In this document: in pieces, positions 23,401-37,440 of the stretch
Numbering within the stretch: the first letter of the stretch is position 1
Layout: every line of letters begins with the position of its first letter
From: Brachionus manjavacas
Lineage: Eukaryota > Rotifera > Eurotatoria > Ploima > Brachionidae
DNA: 64,000 nt
Direction of reading: 5' to 3'
Assembly (NCBI GenBank): GCA_019054805.1
Contig: JAHQIY010000006.1
Span: forward strand, 5,642,001-5,706,000
Position numbers and translations under genes: made by a program
The notes under the pieces: model-generated
Databases searched by the model: none
The model's input: only the letters and a program-made list of their open reading frames with translations
Told to the model about the DNA's origin: nothing

Positions 23401-24083
23401 ATTTGGCAGCTAAATAGTCCTCGCCACTAAAATTGATTATATTCTCAGTGTCAGTTGAACTAAGTGCCATATGAGCATAATTCCGGTCTGGAATTTCATG
23501 AGTCAATTCAATTTCTGAAAAAACAGGCGATTCTTAACAGCAAAAATAAACAAAAATTAATTTCAAATTATATTACAAAAAAATTACTTAAAATCATCAG
23601 ATTAACAATTTTAGACTTTAAGTTCGGTGTATTAATTTGACATGCATAGTCTCCTGAATCACTTAACTTGACTTCTCTAATGATCAAATTCGACTCGCTT
23701 TCAGACCTTTTTTCTAGTTTGAATCTGCTGTCCTGAGTAACTGTCATATTGTCGTAGGCCAAAACATCTCCGTCCCTAAGGCGCAGCCAGAGAAGGTTGT
23801 GCGAGCCCAAATTTCTTACTCTACAAGGTAGCACTACATCTTGACCAAGCATTACATTTATGTACTCGACATTCGGAGAGCGTTGATAATTTTCGAAAAT
23901 GCTAGAAAATGGATTTGCTTGAAAAACAGAACTAAAATCGAACTCAGGCTCTGGTGGTTTTTTTAGGGATTTTTGAAATCGGCGGTATTTCAATGGTTTT
24001 CGATAATTAAATGAGGTGATGCATTGGGCCAAGATAAGAACGACTGTGGCTACTATGGTGGCGCTTTTGACTTGCATTTTCAT
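20468..24083 (-). CDS. Secreted/GPI-type three-Ig-domain protein, lachesin/DPR-like
   Basis: Six exons on the minus strand: 24083-23588, 23514-23365, 21657-21583, 21530-21402, 21341-20904, 20850-20468. They are phase-consistent and give 556 aa. Residues 1-25 are a signal peptide. Ig1 (about 72-165) has C87, W99, and DSGDYAC at C148, followed by the QINT that marks the lachesin/DPR/IgLON group. Ig2 has C217, W229 and C264. Ig3 has C308, W320 and DFGSYEC at C412. Family members are neuronal or septate-junction adhesion proteins; the exact role here is unknown. Oddities are a basic N-terminal linker (residues 26-42) and a roughly 55-residue Arg/Lys/Tyr-rich insertion between W320 and the last strand of Ig3. 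The Ser/Thr/Asn-rich tail ends in a short hydrophobic stretch that could be a GPI signal, but it is weak. Intron 2 is unusually long, about 1.7 kb. Confidence 0.85.
22439..22610 (-). other. Unexplained coding-like stretch in intron 2 of the Ig gene
   Basis: This part of the long intron is less AT-rich than its surroundings. It holds a minus-strand open stretch including DKVSLRFKSLDSFERVRDMG and GLIELEFSVDGN. The same frame continues beyond a stop as YELLVTRE and, beyond another stop, DVDKVGVERRIRREYKRFS. I do not recognise the family. It could be a decayed insertion or a pseudo-exon. It does not fit the Ig protein. Confidence 0.3.
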
Positions 24084-25402
24084 ACAACTTGGTAAATTTG
24101 GCTTCTTAAATGATCATTTCTTTAGGGTTTTAAAATCTAATAAAAAAAAAATCTTAAGTGTAAATATTCCATTTCATGATTATTTTGGAGCTTATTATTC
24201 GAGGCATATTATGAGGTTTTACATATAACAAAAAAAAGTAATAAATATTGCTGAATTAGTCAATAGACTGATGAAAAATTTTGATTTTATTGCACTATGA
24301 AAGTCGATGCCAATTTTAATTAAATTTTTTATTTAAACTCGGAACCTGAGCTCAAAGTAGACTAAATCGAGAAAGTCTTGCAAAGATTTTTCTTTTTTTT
24401 TGCTCAGTCTTTTGTTTAAATACAAAATTTGATTTATATTGATCCTGAATTTTAACAATTATTGTAGTAGCCTATTTTTTTGCCTCAAATAATTAACTTT
24501 TTTTTTATGATATTGGTCAAAAAAATATTTGATGAAAACAAAATTTAGTTCTTGATTGTTATTTTTTTCTCATCATTTTCAAGATTTGGCTGTAAATATA
24601 CTTGAAAAATAAAGAATAAAATTTATAAACACGTTAAACAATTTATTTTCGATTGAGAAATTAATTTTTCTTAGCATAAACTAATTAACTGTGAAGCCAA
24701 TTTTCCAGAAATGAAAAGTGAAATGATATGTGTTTCATACTAAAATATATTTAGATTAAAAAATTGATTTTTTTCTTAATAATTAATTTTGAATAATCAG
24801 GTTTAAATAAGTCGAATTCTCATTCTTTCTTTTTATTTACAGCTCTTCTAAATTTTATAACTAATTGTTATTTTTTAATTTCTCTGTTCATATTAGAAAT
24901 ATTTGAATAAATTTTTATCCTTAAAAAATCTTGTTTTGGAAATCAAAAAGATTCAAATCAACAGGTCTATACTCATAATTGACCAAAGATCCAACTCATA
25001 TCCTTATAAATGTGTAAAAATTTAAGAAAAAAAGACTCATATCAGAAATCTAAAGTCTTATAAATATGTTGTAGATGAGTCAACTAATTCATTAAATTTT
25101 GCCGGAGAATGTATCGTCTGCAACTACAGGCGTTTGAAAGAAAACCCGCTTAAATCGAAAAATTGGCTAATTTTAATCACATAAAAGCACTGAAATCCCC
25201 AGAACGCTTCTTGATTTAACCAAATCCAATAATCAAATTGTAAATAATTAGTCACAATGACAAATCATTCTAATTTAAATTCTAATTATTTTCTTTATGG
25301 AATTTAATTTATTTATTTTTATCCATTATTTACACTTCTTTGAAAATTTCAATATCATTTTTAAATGTAATTAACACTTATTTTTATTTAACTGTACTTT
25401 TC

Positions 25403-25440
25403 CCTCTAGAGGTTGATTAAGAATTAATAAATAAATAAAA
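25403..25440 (+). repeat. Hairpin plus TAAA-tail, LINE-like 3' end
   Basis: A perfect 10-bp palindrome CCTCTAGAGG is followed after 18 bases by (AATA)n. This is the same arrangement as the other hairpin-microsatellite tails in the window, with an unrelated hairpin sequence. Confidence 0.4.
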
Positions 25441-27409
25441 AAGAACAAAACCAGAACCGCATTTAAATTTTTTTAATACTCTCTACAAATGTTATTAGTT
25501 CTCTCTGATTAAAAGAACGTTCTTAACTCTATCTGATTTTTGTATTTTAGTCACTTATTCTATTTAACATTCAATTCGGATCATATTTTATTTTAGTATT
25601 AAAAATAAATTTAACGAAAATTTTATTTAATTAAATATTTTAAAATTTTAAGCTTTGACTTATATGTAATCACCATTTTTTATTCCTTTAATTTAAATTC
25701 TTAATTTAAGGGCTGAAATTATCAATTTTTCACTAAAATAAAAATCAGTTTATCCAAAATCATATTATTATTACATGTAGAATAACATTTTGAACTACTT
25801 TTTAGGCTTTTTTTATTTTATTATTTAGTCAACCATTCGTTTTCTTACAGTTTTATAATTAAATGTTTAAGCTTCAGACAAATCTCTAAAATAAAAAAAA
25901 TTTGATTAATTATTTTAAAATTTAACATAAAAATTAACTATAATGAATTTTACTTAAATCCAACTTGAAGATTCGGCGTCATTTCAGACTCCCCAAATAA
26001 ATTGTCAATCTTAAAAAAACTTGAATGGAAAATTTTCGATTTTAATTTAAAAAAACATGTGTCAAAAGGTCTGTTCATTTTTATGAAAGAAAAATGATAG
26101 TTTGATTTTAAATTCTAATCTTAGCATAGTCGAAATGACTATTCAGATAAAGTTTTTTCACTGAATTCAAGAGTCGTGTATTGGTATATTCAATTATCTA
26201 AAAGGAAATTTGGGTATTTTGTATGAGAGCCGATAGCAAAAGACTCGATCAAAAAAATGAAATTGTCTCTGTTTGATTAGACCTGTAATTATATTTAAAG
26301 CTCAATTTCCGATTTTACTCATCTGCTTCAAGTACTTTGAAATATTTGCTAGTCTGATAAAAATCGGCTCTAATCGAAACCGAATGTGAATCCATTTCCG
26401 AACGAGTGAATTAAGTACCTGTAGTTTTAATTAGAATAGCATGCCATTATGTGGTCTTTTGAGAATCGCTGGCCTTAATTTCGGTTTTTTAGATTTAAAA
26501 TACTCGAAATGGTATTCTTCAATTTTAAATATTTACTTTTTTCATTTATTTAATTTTGGAACAACTTAAAAAATCATTCGTTTATCACAAAATATTCAGT
26601 TTCAACAGAACGATTTCAGTCCTTCAATTAGGTCTAAATGCTGTGCTAAACTCATGAGTCTACTTTTATGTTTTCTCTCATGTACAAATTTAGTTCTCAT
26701 AAAACTCAATTTAGGTTAGACTCGAAATAAAATGTATTTAAATTAAATGAAAAAATGTTTTCTTTCATTAAATATTTGACTTAAAAAAAAGCAATTTTGA
26801 ACAATTATCTACCTACAATCAATATTTTGTGGAGCAGTATAGTTAAAAGGATCAATCTAGGCACATTTATCAGTTGAATGAATTCGGAAGTTTCTGGGAG
26901 ATTATATTAAGTAAATCAGTTCCTTCTTTAAAACATTCAAGAAAATAAAATGTCGTAAAATAAGTAGCCATTAATAAAATGTTCAATAAATTTAAATTAT
27001 TATTTATTGGCACTTAAGCTAAAATTTTTGTATCCTTGAAGCTATCTTGACAGTTTTCGACATATTACGGAAATTTTCACAAGATCATTATTATTTTTTA
27101 AATATTGAAAACTATTTTACCATAATTAACAAGAAAATATTTTTTAGTTTTTATTAGACTGTTTTCTGAAAAAAAATTTACTTTTTTGGAAGCTCGAAAT
27201 GGATCAAAGTCCTTTTTCATTTAATTAATTGAATAAAATATGAACTAATTGTAAAAAATAATTTAAAAATAACTTTTTCTTTTTTTTTTCTTTTCTTTTC
27301 TTTTTAATGTGAATTCGCTTTTAAACTAATTTAATTACTTTTTTCATGTTTATTCTTATCCAATTTTATTCTAACATCTAAATTTAAATCAATTTTTCTT
27401 TTTAATACG

Positions 27410-27480
27410 GGCTCAAACGAAGGTCTTGCACCATTCACCCCTAAATTATCTTTTAAATAAATAAATACAATAAATAAATA
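27410..27480 (+). repeat. Dispersed tail repeat, 'aaacgaagg' family, copy 1
   Basis: The stretch CAAACGAAGGTCTTGCACCATTC leads into an AAATAAATAAATACAATAAATAAATA run. A related sequence (AAACGAAGGCTAATGCCATTC, then TTTATTTATTA) is at 55408-55465. Two copies of a short unique block, each beside a TAAA-type repeat, again suggest retroelement 3' ends. Confidence 0.35.
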
Positions 27481-30400
27481 CGTGACAAAATTACCTCAAA
27501 AAGCGATCAATTGGTAAATATTTATTGATCAAACCTTCATTAGAAATATACCATTGATTATCAGATTGAACTTTTTGATATTAACACTACCCGAAAAGTT
27601 TTTTAGACTTTTTAAAATAAAAAAAAAAATTTTCTTCTAATTTAATACCTAAAAATTAATAAAATTTTTTTTTTTATTAAATCAATAATTAAACAGTATT
27701 TAAAAAAATATTAACATAAAGAACCATGAAGTTTTTAAGACTTTCAAAATTTTAATTTCTATCACTAATTATGTCTTTTTATTCAGTAATTTCTAAAATA
27801 TTTTAATTAATTAATTAATTTTATATAAAAAATATATATAAAAAATATATACAAAAAATTGTAGAATAAAAGTAAAAAAAAAATGGCCATTGCTCTTTAT
27901 TAATATTTTAATGGTTAAAAAATTGGATCGTTTAGTGTTAAACAATCGGCTGATGAAATTCACAAGCAAAATATTAGAATACTAATTTGGCTGACTGATT
28001 CAATTTTTTAATAAAAAATAAAAAAATAACTTTTTAATTTATGATAAATATTTCTTTTATTTTTTAAAATAATTTAGAAAGAGCCATGGTCGATTAGAAT
28101 GGATTTAGTATTTGATTTTCTAAATTTTAAAGTTAAAATTAAAAAATTAAAAACTTTAAATCAAGTTAAAATATAGAAAAAATCGAAATCTTTTTTTTAA
28201 ATATATAGATTCTTGTATTTAAAAATGTCTTTAAGGCTTTGTTTTTGTAATATTAATTGGGCTGATTTGCTAATGAAAAATAGATTTATATTTAAATAAA
28301 AAATTTTATTTTAATAAAATAGGGTTATAGCTCTTTCCGAAAGCGTTAAAGTGGAAAAAATGAGACTAATTTTGATAAAAAATTGACTAAGTCGTTTAAT
28401 AGATTTTAAATAATCATAAAATACGGAAATAGCTCAGGACACGAGTGGTCCAAAAAGCCCACCTAATGAGAAATCTAAAAAAAAAACTAAAACTGCTTTG
28501 AAAATGGAAAAAAAACAGATATGAAACAAAAAACGGAAATCATTTCATGCATAAAATTGATTTTTGATTCCAATATTGTTATCTTAAAATAATCTCCTAA
28601 ACCATTCTTTTATTACCATAAAGTACAAACAATATCTAAGATGTATCTTAGTTCAGAAGTGGAATTTAATTGAGTAGATTAGATCAATGAGAATTTTTAA
28701 ACATTTATTCATGGCATCAAAGCACTATTCGAACAAAAATAAACCACGGCTATTCTATTATAGATAAGATAAGAATTTTTTAAACAATAAAAAAATGCGA
28801 ACTATTTGAATCTTTTTGATTTCGAGGTATTTTTTCCTTTTTAATAAGTTAATGACCGACTAACAAAATTTAACATATCTATTAAAGATTTTAACAAGAT
28901 ATATTGATTTAGACTTGTCTATTATAGACGATCAATTTCGGTCTTGAAATGACTTGATCCAAATAAGAGAAAAAGAAAACAAAATCGATTTGCACTTAAG
29001 CTTTGCAAATACTAAAAAAAAAAACTTGAGATGTTTAATTAAAATGTTATTTTTTATTCAAATGATAAAACTGATTCATTTAGCTTTTTCGCATTTAGAT
29101 AGATCCTTAAAATGTCTAAATATCACCTTAATTTAGTTCATGCATGTGTTGTTCCACTTGGAACTAAATAAAATTTTTAATCACAGTAAGCTTAATTATA
29201 TATCATTGATGCAACATAAATTCTATCATTTATGTCAAATTAAGACTCTTTAATGTTGAAATTCAAATTTTTTATTTCCTCATTTTTCCCGGAATTATGC
29301 TGAAATTTTCTCAAGTCAAAATTTCCAAGCCATCTAGTCTAAAAAACTCAACAACTCAAAATTATTTCTTTATTTTTATAAATTTATCTATTAATGATTA
29401 AAAGATAAAAAATTCTCCAACATTTGATTTTTAGGCCTTGTTTTGTTTAGCGTTTCAGATCATCAAAATATCCTTGGGTCAATAAATTATTTATTCTGCC
29501 GGTAATAGAGCTCGAATAGCAAAATTTTAGTTTTGCTATGAATCAGGAGTCTTTTATACAGACGCCGTGATTACTTGTCTTAATAAGAAACGCATTGATC
29601 TGGCTGTAGGAAAAACACTTCTTTGACCAAATAATGGAAATTTATGTGAAATAATGCTGCTTATTTTTCTGATTGAAAATTTATCCAATTTCTAAAAATG
29701 ACAGTCTCTGCTGGAGTCGATAGCTTATCGATTAATTTGAGAAATGCTTAGCACTAGATAGGATATAATTAAGCGAACTAAATTGGATTTTAATAAATTT
29801 CTTGCGTAATACTTAAAATTTAAAATAAAATGAAAATTAACAGCAAGTCTTGTTGTTTTAAGCTCAACTCAATATCCGGCAAAAACTCGTGGCAATTAAT
29901 GAAAATCTCTTAAGAGTTGAAAATTTTGAATCAAATATCGCTCAATCGATCACATACATTCATTTGATCAAGTTTTCTAGCTAGAAGTGTAATTCAAGAC
30001 CTACTGTTAAATGCAAATTATCGACAATTTCCAATATCATCTATAATAGACACTTAAATTAAATAAAATAAAATAAAGGTTTTAAATTTCAAGTTTAATT
30101 TACGCAAGATATTTTGTTACAATTTTTTTCAACTTAATTGCCTCATTAAGTTCGAGAACTAAAACAATTTTCATCAAACATTGCCAAAATTTATCTTAAT
30201 CCCTTGCTTATTTTAATTACTTGATGTCAATTGTTGGATTTATTTTCACCCATAGCTACTTTCACACCTTTTTCACACTAGTTCGGAACACAGATTTGCG
30301 CAGAAAAAATAATTTTTTGTTGAATTAAAATATTTTTAAAAAATTTGAAAATCAAAAAACATTTTTTGCTGAATTGGAGTTAATGTATTTCTAATGATAA

Positions 30401-30639
30401 TTTTTTAAATACTTTTAATGATTTTAAAACTTTTACTTAAATACCTAAAACTAAAATGAACAGTTTAAATTTTTGTTGAATTGGAGTCGTAAAATTTAAA
30501 CAACATTATTTTAATTTGATTTTCCAGATCTTTTGAAGAAAATATGCGATATCTTAAATTATTAATTTTATTAAATCTTTCTATCCTTTTTTATATAAAT
30601 ATAATATTTCAATTTGTCCATGGAACTTTAACTTTGATT

Positions 30640-30731
30640 AAATAATAATAATAATAATAATATAAATAAGATAAAGCAAATGTTGCTTGCGGAGGTGGCT
30701 TACTAGGAGGTCACCCATGGTAGATCCTTGC
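30640..30731 (-). repeat. TAA-tailed repeat with a 5S-rRNA-like box, copy 1
   Basis: A TAA microsatellite (about 30640-30662) is followed by TTGCTTGCGGAGGTGGCTTACTAGGAGGTCACCCATGGTAG. On the minus strand this contains ATGGGTGACCTCCTAG, close to the ATGGGTGACC-CCTGG stretch of the 3' half of many 5S rRNAs. A second copy lies in opposite orientation at 47101-47176. The retroelement-tail reading is favoured. The 5S link rests on one short match. Confidence 0.45.
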
Positions 30732-33700
30732 AAATAACACATAGAAAAGTACTGAAAAAAGAAATACTGTTTGAATTTTAATACTTTATATTAAAATAAA
30801 TAAATTATATTACTTTTGTGGCTAAAAGTTAAATCATCAAAATAAACTCTGACCAATTTTACCCCAGTTAGAACAATATCTAAATAATTGCCTTAAAAAA
30901 GGATCTTTTTATTATGAGAATTTTTTTTTAATTTGTAATATTAACAAAAATTTATTTTCTAAAAATATAAAATTTTAATTTTGGCTGAATTTTTAGACAT
31001 TAATTTTACAACCTAAAAAGATCAAAATTTAACTCTGATCCTTTTCACCTAAGTTAGACCAATATCTAAATTATTACGTAAAAAAGCATTTATTTTGAAA
31101 ATCTGTGTGTATTTAAAACTCATGCTAATGAAAAAAAAAAATCTTAAAAAATGAACAATTGTAATTATTTAATTTTTATTGAATTTTTCACTTGGAGTTT
31201 TAAAGTTAAAAGAAAAAAAAATTAAACAACTCAAGCAATTGACGACAAAACTCAATTTCTATTTACTATTCCCTTCTTCTGAAGCAAAGTAATCTCTGAT
31301 CCTTTTAACCCTAGTTAGACCGATGTAAAGAATTATGTAAAAAAGAGTATTTAAATTAATGAGAGATTTATTTTCAAAATCAAAATATTTACAACTACTG
31401 GTAATTAAAATTCTTCTAAACAGATTATGTAAAATCTAGGTAATGGCATAGAAATAAATCAATTCAGTCGAATAGTATTATCAACATAATTAGTAAAAAT
31501 ATACAAAATCACCATAATTTGATTCTACATTGGTAATTATCTTTTAATTTTGTAAGACAAAATATAGCTTGAAGTGCATAGGCAATCAATGATTATCGAT
31601 AAATTAGTGCCCTAAGGAAGTTTGAGCCGACTCTATGCCAAAGAATTAATGACCATTGAGAACAATTATTAAACCTGAAGAACTTCCTCGGCTCAGAAGA
31701 GATTGCTAATTGATCTAAAAAATATTGATTTAAATTTCAGGTAAATAGCCGATTATTTAAAAAAAAATCCGAGTTTCTAGCTACAAAATGAGTTTTTTTT
31801 TGTAATTTTATTTTAAAATGATGAAAAAAAACTTAGCTTTAGGCTCGAAACTGAGAGTTATTTTAGGCAACTCGCCATAGAGACCATAGATCAATTAGGA
31901 CTAGAAGGTATTACCTAATAAATTTGTTGCTCAAAAAAACACCATTCAAAAGATCAAAATTTATTTATTTTTTTATCCCTTAATCAACAAATAATTTCTG
32001 AAATTTGTTTTTAAATAATACATCAAAAAGATTTATCAAGTTTTCATTAATGAGCTGTTAATTTAATACTTTAAACCTTTTAGAAAATGCTTTATAAATA
32101 ATAAATACTGCCAGATAATTAATACATTGAACAAAGGTTTTAAACAAGACTTTTTTTGTACTTTTTTTCGGATGCATTTTCTAATCTAGAGAAAACAAGA
32201 GTGGAACAATTCCGCTATTTAAACAACTTAAAAGAAATCTCATTCAGGAATTAAATAAACTAATTTTTGGTTTTTCCATTCTGTTTAGAAAACAAAATAA
32301 AAACAAACAGTAATTTGCATTTATTTGACTTTATTGAGCAATGTAAACTACTAAAAAAATAATTTTCAGTCTACTTTAAATTGTTTATTTTATAATGCTA
32401 AATTTCTTAGATCCATAAAAAAAGATGTTTTCAAATTTAAACCTGCAGAATCGAATTTTCATTAATTTTATTTTGTTCAAAATTTTATTTGGAAATTTTT
32501 TGTAACTTGAGAATTTCGAAAAAGCATGAAATTAATCGCTTCAAATTTTCTTTTAAAATGGATTAAATATTTTGAGTTTTGCAACACTTTTTCTTACAAT
32601 TGAAGTTGATTAATCCACTCAAAGCCTTAAAACAAAAGAATAGCTCAGTTAATTGATTTTAGGTCAAAATATTTAAAAAGCACTAAAATTTTCTCTTTGG
32701 TCTCATAAAACCAAACTATCTTAAGATTTTTATTTAAAAAATATTTGTTTCCAAAACCTTCAATAAAACGAAAGACATTCACAAAGTTTAAATTTAAAAG
32801 CTATGAATTACTTGTTTAAGAATTACGCAAGTAACATTTCCTTCTATTTATTGAAATTCAAAATTATTTAACGCAATCAATTTTGTTGACGCCTAAGAAA
32901 ACTTAAAAAAACAAAACAAAAAAAATAAAACTTTCTCGTCATTAAAAATTTAATAAATCCTTTTTGAGCTAATTTTGAACCGAGTCTATATTTAGCACTG
33001 CCATTAACCAAAAGAACAAATCCGGCACAAACACTCAATAAAAGCTAAAACTTTTAAATATGTGTTAAAATACAAAAAAAGAGCGAACCAGGCATTCATA
33101 CATCTTGTTTTGTTTATCTTGAAAATCTTCAAAAAATGTTTCCTCATCATGTTTTTAAGAGAAAAAAGAATAAAATCAGGCACCTAAAAAATGAGACTAT
33201 AGATATGAAGCCTTGATCAGTGACAGCAAGTTTTTGAAATTTTTGTTGTCTAAACTCAATTTAAAATTTAAATTTTTTCTCCAATTCCGCTCAATTTACC
33301 AAATATTTGTCTTATTATAAATTCCATCAATTTAATTTAAAAAGATTTGTATTCTCGTCGGCCTAAACAAATTGTAAACAAACTGTAAATACTCGATTGC
33401 CTATTGTACTCATTCAATCAAGCATCCTTTCTATTTATCAATAATCTAAAAATCAGAATCGACCATGTTTTGTTGTCTAAAGGAAGTTTAATCAATAATA
33501 TTAACGCTCTAGAAATCCAAGTTTTTCTTTCGATGTGTTTAACTTGTAAAATTAGATTTTTCTTTTTGAAATAGAAAAAAAATCATTGCCCTAGCAGACC
33601 AGTCCAGCAAACTTCAAATTGAAAGCAAATTCAGATATTCCAGATAATTAATAATTGTTTTATTGCATGAAATTAAGCTAAAATTTGTGCGGCTTTTAAA

Positions 33701-36700
33701 TTCTCTGGGTTAGGAAAAAGCATTTTATAAGCTTCAAAATTTGTCTAGAAATCAAATAATTCTCTAATTGTATTCAAGTATTCTATTATTAATGAGCTTA
33801 AAATAGATGAACACAAAATGAATTGATATTTGATGGTTGCTCAAGTTTAAATTTCTAAATTTTTAATCAATTCCATTCATTTCTATGAGATAATTTAATT
33901 TCTATTTTATTTTTTAAGTGTTATCTCTTATTATAGTTCCATTTATCAATTTTTTTATCATTTATTAATTTTAAAAGTCCTCTCAGTCTGTTGGAATCTT
34001 ATTTATTCTGCCAAAATTAACAAAATCCGCTCTAAAAAATTTAAACACTTTTTATGCAGATTGGATATATTCATAGCGGAATATTTATTCAAAACAAAAT
34101 CAAACATTGTGGTTGTTAATGTTGACAAAAATTAGTAAAAATAAATAATTTAAAATCAACAATAAACGATTTTGAGTAGATTTTTTATCTCCTAAAAAGT
34201 CGGCTAAGTTAATTTAAAATTATTTTTTGCAATTTTTTAATGATTCTTTTGTTCAAACAGATCAAATGTCAAGTAAATTAGATTTATTTCACTGAACTCT
34301 AAGAATTTGAATAAAATTAAATTTTTGGGTTAATGGACAGTCTGCTTAAATCAGGCTTTTTTTTCTTTTATAATTTTTTTTATTCAAAAAACAACTTTGA
34401 TGATTGATGTATTTTTTTAAATAAAGTTCAAATATATCATTAAATGAAATACATTTTTCTAAATCTGGTTTTTGATAAAATATTAACTAGCAGTTAATTT
34501 TCAATTCATTGTAATTTGATCTCATCATAAAAGGAATTTGTTTTAAAATTTAAAGCAGCATTTTACGCTAGCTGAGAAAAAATTAAATTTTATGATTTGA
34601 TTTAACAAATTTAAATTTATATTTAATATTCAGTTCTAAAACTCGTTCTGTAAAATGAATCAGCTGAAAAAAACTTTGGTGTCGCTCAAATTAAGTCTCT
34701 ACAAAAATTCTTTCATTCAGTTAAAATATCTCGATTTTATAAAATAGAAATAAAATACTTCTTCAATCTCTTTTAAATAAAAAACAAAAATTCAATAAAA
34801 ATAAATGATTTTTTCTTGGTCATATTTTATATTTCAAATTCAGTATTGGTTTTAGAAAGATTAAATTATTTTAAATATTATAATTCTTTTAAGCTGGTTA
34901 GATATCTGGCTAAAAAAAAAGCAAAATTGAAAATATTTCGAATATGATACAGACCGATTTAGTGAGCTAAATTAATTTCGTTACGTTAATTGAATTACTT
35001 TAGAACATATTAATTTCATGCTGGAAAATATTTAGACCGGCACTTTAAATTCTATTTCAAAGGAATGAATAATTAAAAAATTCTTATTATTAGTTACGTC
35101 ACAACAATATCTTTAAGTTTTTTTTGAAGTGAAATTAAATTATAAGTCAATTAAGAACTAAGCTTATTTAGGAATATAAATTTATTGAAACCTTAAAGCT
35201 TTGTTCAAATTTCAGTGAATTAATTTAAACACTTTGAAGAATAAAAAAAACATTTTAAAGTAGAAACAAAATATTTCTTACGTCTTAATAAAGAATCAAT
35301 GCATCCGAATTTTTATTATTGAAAAAAAAGCAAACATCCTTATGAAAATAAACGAACAAGTATTGTAAAAAATAATGATGTTTAAATTAAAGGTTAACTA
35401 TGAACCTTGCATTAAATAGACTTATGAATATCTTTAAATAAAAGTAAAAGTTTTAAAAAACAAAAAAACTTCAATAAAAATTAAACTTCTAATTTTTTTA
35501 TTAAAAAAAATCTTTCATTAATTTTGCAATCAATCTGAATATTTAAATTTTTCAAAAGACCATTGAATTGCTATTATTAATTCCACATAAGAATTTTGAG
35601 CAATTACAGTTCATTTAAACATAATTGCATTGTTATCATACCAAATCCTTTGAAAAATACTTAAATTTTAGCAAAATGGAACAAGAATAAAAATAATTGC
35701 ATCAAAAATCAACTGCTTTTGTAAACAAGCAAAAAATTTTAATCAAAATAATGAAATTATTATTTTGATTTAAAATTTAGATTAAGAACCAAATTACTAG
35801 TAGACGAAAATTGATTTCTTCAAATTTTTTAAATTTTAAAATTGAAATTTTTTTTTAAATAAAGAAATAAAAAAATTAGGTGATAATTAGATAATAAATT
35901 GAAAAAAACTTATTGTAGATGAAAAGTGGATCTTCTACGATGCTAATAAATATAGAAAAAAATTGAGCATGCATCTTCAAAAGGTCATTTTGAATATATA
36001 TGATGGAATACATTATCAAAATCATCAGGATTTACATGAAATCTGAAATGTCAATAAATAAGAGAGCCAATTATTTAGAATTTTAATTTGATTTTAATAT
36101 ATTTTTACCAAAATGTCGATATTAAAATGTTTTTAGAAATAGAAGAAAGATCAAAGGTTTTATTTTTAAAAATTAAAAAGATACAATTTTTAAAGTCAAA
36201 TCTTGAATCTTGATTTTTTTAAAACTTTTTAAAAAAAAAGACAAGAATTTGTAATGTGGCATTCGAAAAAAAATCCGAATTTAATGAATAAAATAACTCT
36301 TTTGTCAATTTCTAAATAATTTTTTTTATAAATCAGAAACCAGATTTAAAAATATTTAAATATCTTTTTTAAATTCTATTTGGAAAAGTTAATAATAAAA
36401 AAATTTATTTAAAATTTTAATGAATCGAAAAATTTTCATTCTACCACATTTCTTCTAATTAAAGGAGCCACAAATAAATAAAAGATTCGATTGATTTGAG
36501 TTGAATTTTTTATTTAATTTCTCCCGTAAATTAAAAAATGTTAAATAAAGGACCCACTATTGCACGCTATCTAAAAGTTATAGCAGACTTTGAATGAATT
36601 GGGCGAAAAATTTGCAGAAAAAGTTTTATGATATTAAAGCAAAAATTTTGTTTTTTTCTGTAAATTGCAATTTAAAAATTAAGATTTTTTTAATGAAAAA

Positions 36701-37036
36701 AAATGCTAATCAGACTGATGTGATTTTTTTGTACAAGAATTTAAAATCTAGTTGAATTTAAAATGGGCTATCATTTGTTAGACTGATAAAATAGACCTTA
36801 TTTTATTGTCTTAAAATTTTCGATTTAAATTTAAAGGTTAATTTGAAGGCTATACAGATTTACCGAATAAAAGAAGAAATAAAAAGAAGTCGACTGTTAA
36901 AAACCGAAGAAAAAATAAGTTTTTTTTTCTTAGTTTTTAGCTTGGTCATACTGATTTTTAATTTTTTAATTCAAATTAATAATTTTGTCGCTCGAATTAG
37001 TTTATTTTGTTAGTAAAATAGGGTTCATTTAAAATT

Positions 37037-37078
37037 TATTTATTTGCATATCTTTACCGAGCTATAGCTCCTTAAGAC
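37037..37078 (-). repeat. LINE/SINE-like 3' tail, 'gagctttagctc' family, copy 3
   Basis: ATTTATTTATTTGCATATCTTTACC is followed by GAGCT-at-AGCTC-CTTAAG. It is the same hairpin and microsatellite as at 4781-4892 and 8279-8460, slightly diverged. It borders the purine-rich tract to its right. Confidence 0.55.
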
Positions 37079-37159
37079 TCAAAACTACCAAATTTTTTTT
37101 CGTAGATTACCGTCGGTGTCATTTTTAACACGAATATAAAAAAAATAATTTAAAGAAAT

Positions 37160-37440
37160 AATTTTTCGGAAAGCTTGGAAGTTATGGTGGAAGAGAAATA
37201 TGTGGGAAATAGTGAGAAATTTTTGGGACTAGTGTGAAATAAGATTGCTGTGGAGTTGTAAGAAAATTCGGAAATAAATGAATGATATTGGGGAATAGTC
37301 AGATATTTTGGGAGAAGTGGGATAAAACGGAGAAAAAGTGATTTCTGAGGAATACAGAGACATTTTGGGAAAGGAAATATTGGTAAGTAGAAAGATTTAT
37401 GATAATTGAGCTAAGCTATTGGAAAGATAGAGATAAATAA
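37160..37440 (-). repeat. Strongly strand-asymmetric purine-rich tract
   Basis: For about 280 bp the plus strand is almost all G, A and T with very few C, with repeated words such as TGGGAAAT, GTGGGA and TTTTGGGA. Its orientation relative to the tail at 37037-37078 fits a pyrimidine-rich 3' UTR of a minus-strand retroelement. Just beyond it, at 37470-37482, lies the palindrome GGGACC-C-GGTCCC. Confidence 0.4.

Noticed and set aside
24016..24228. Plus-strand frame opposite the start of the Ig gene
   Set aside because: Antisense shadow of exon 1, which has a signal peptide and Ig domain on the other strand.
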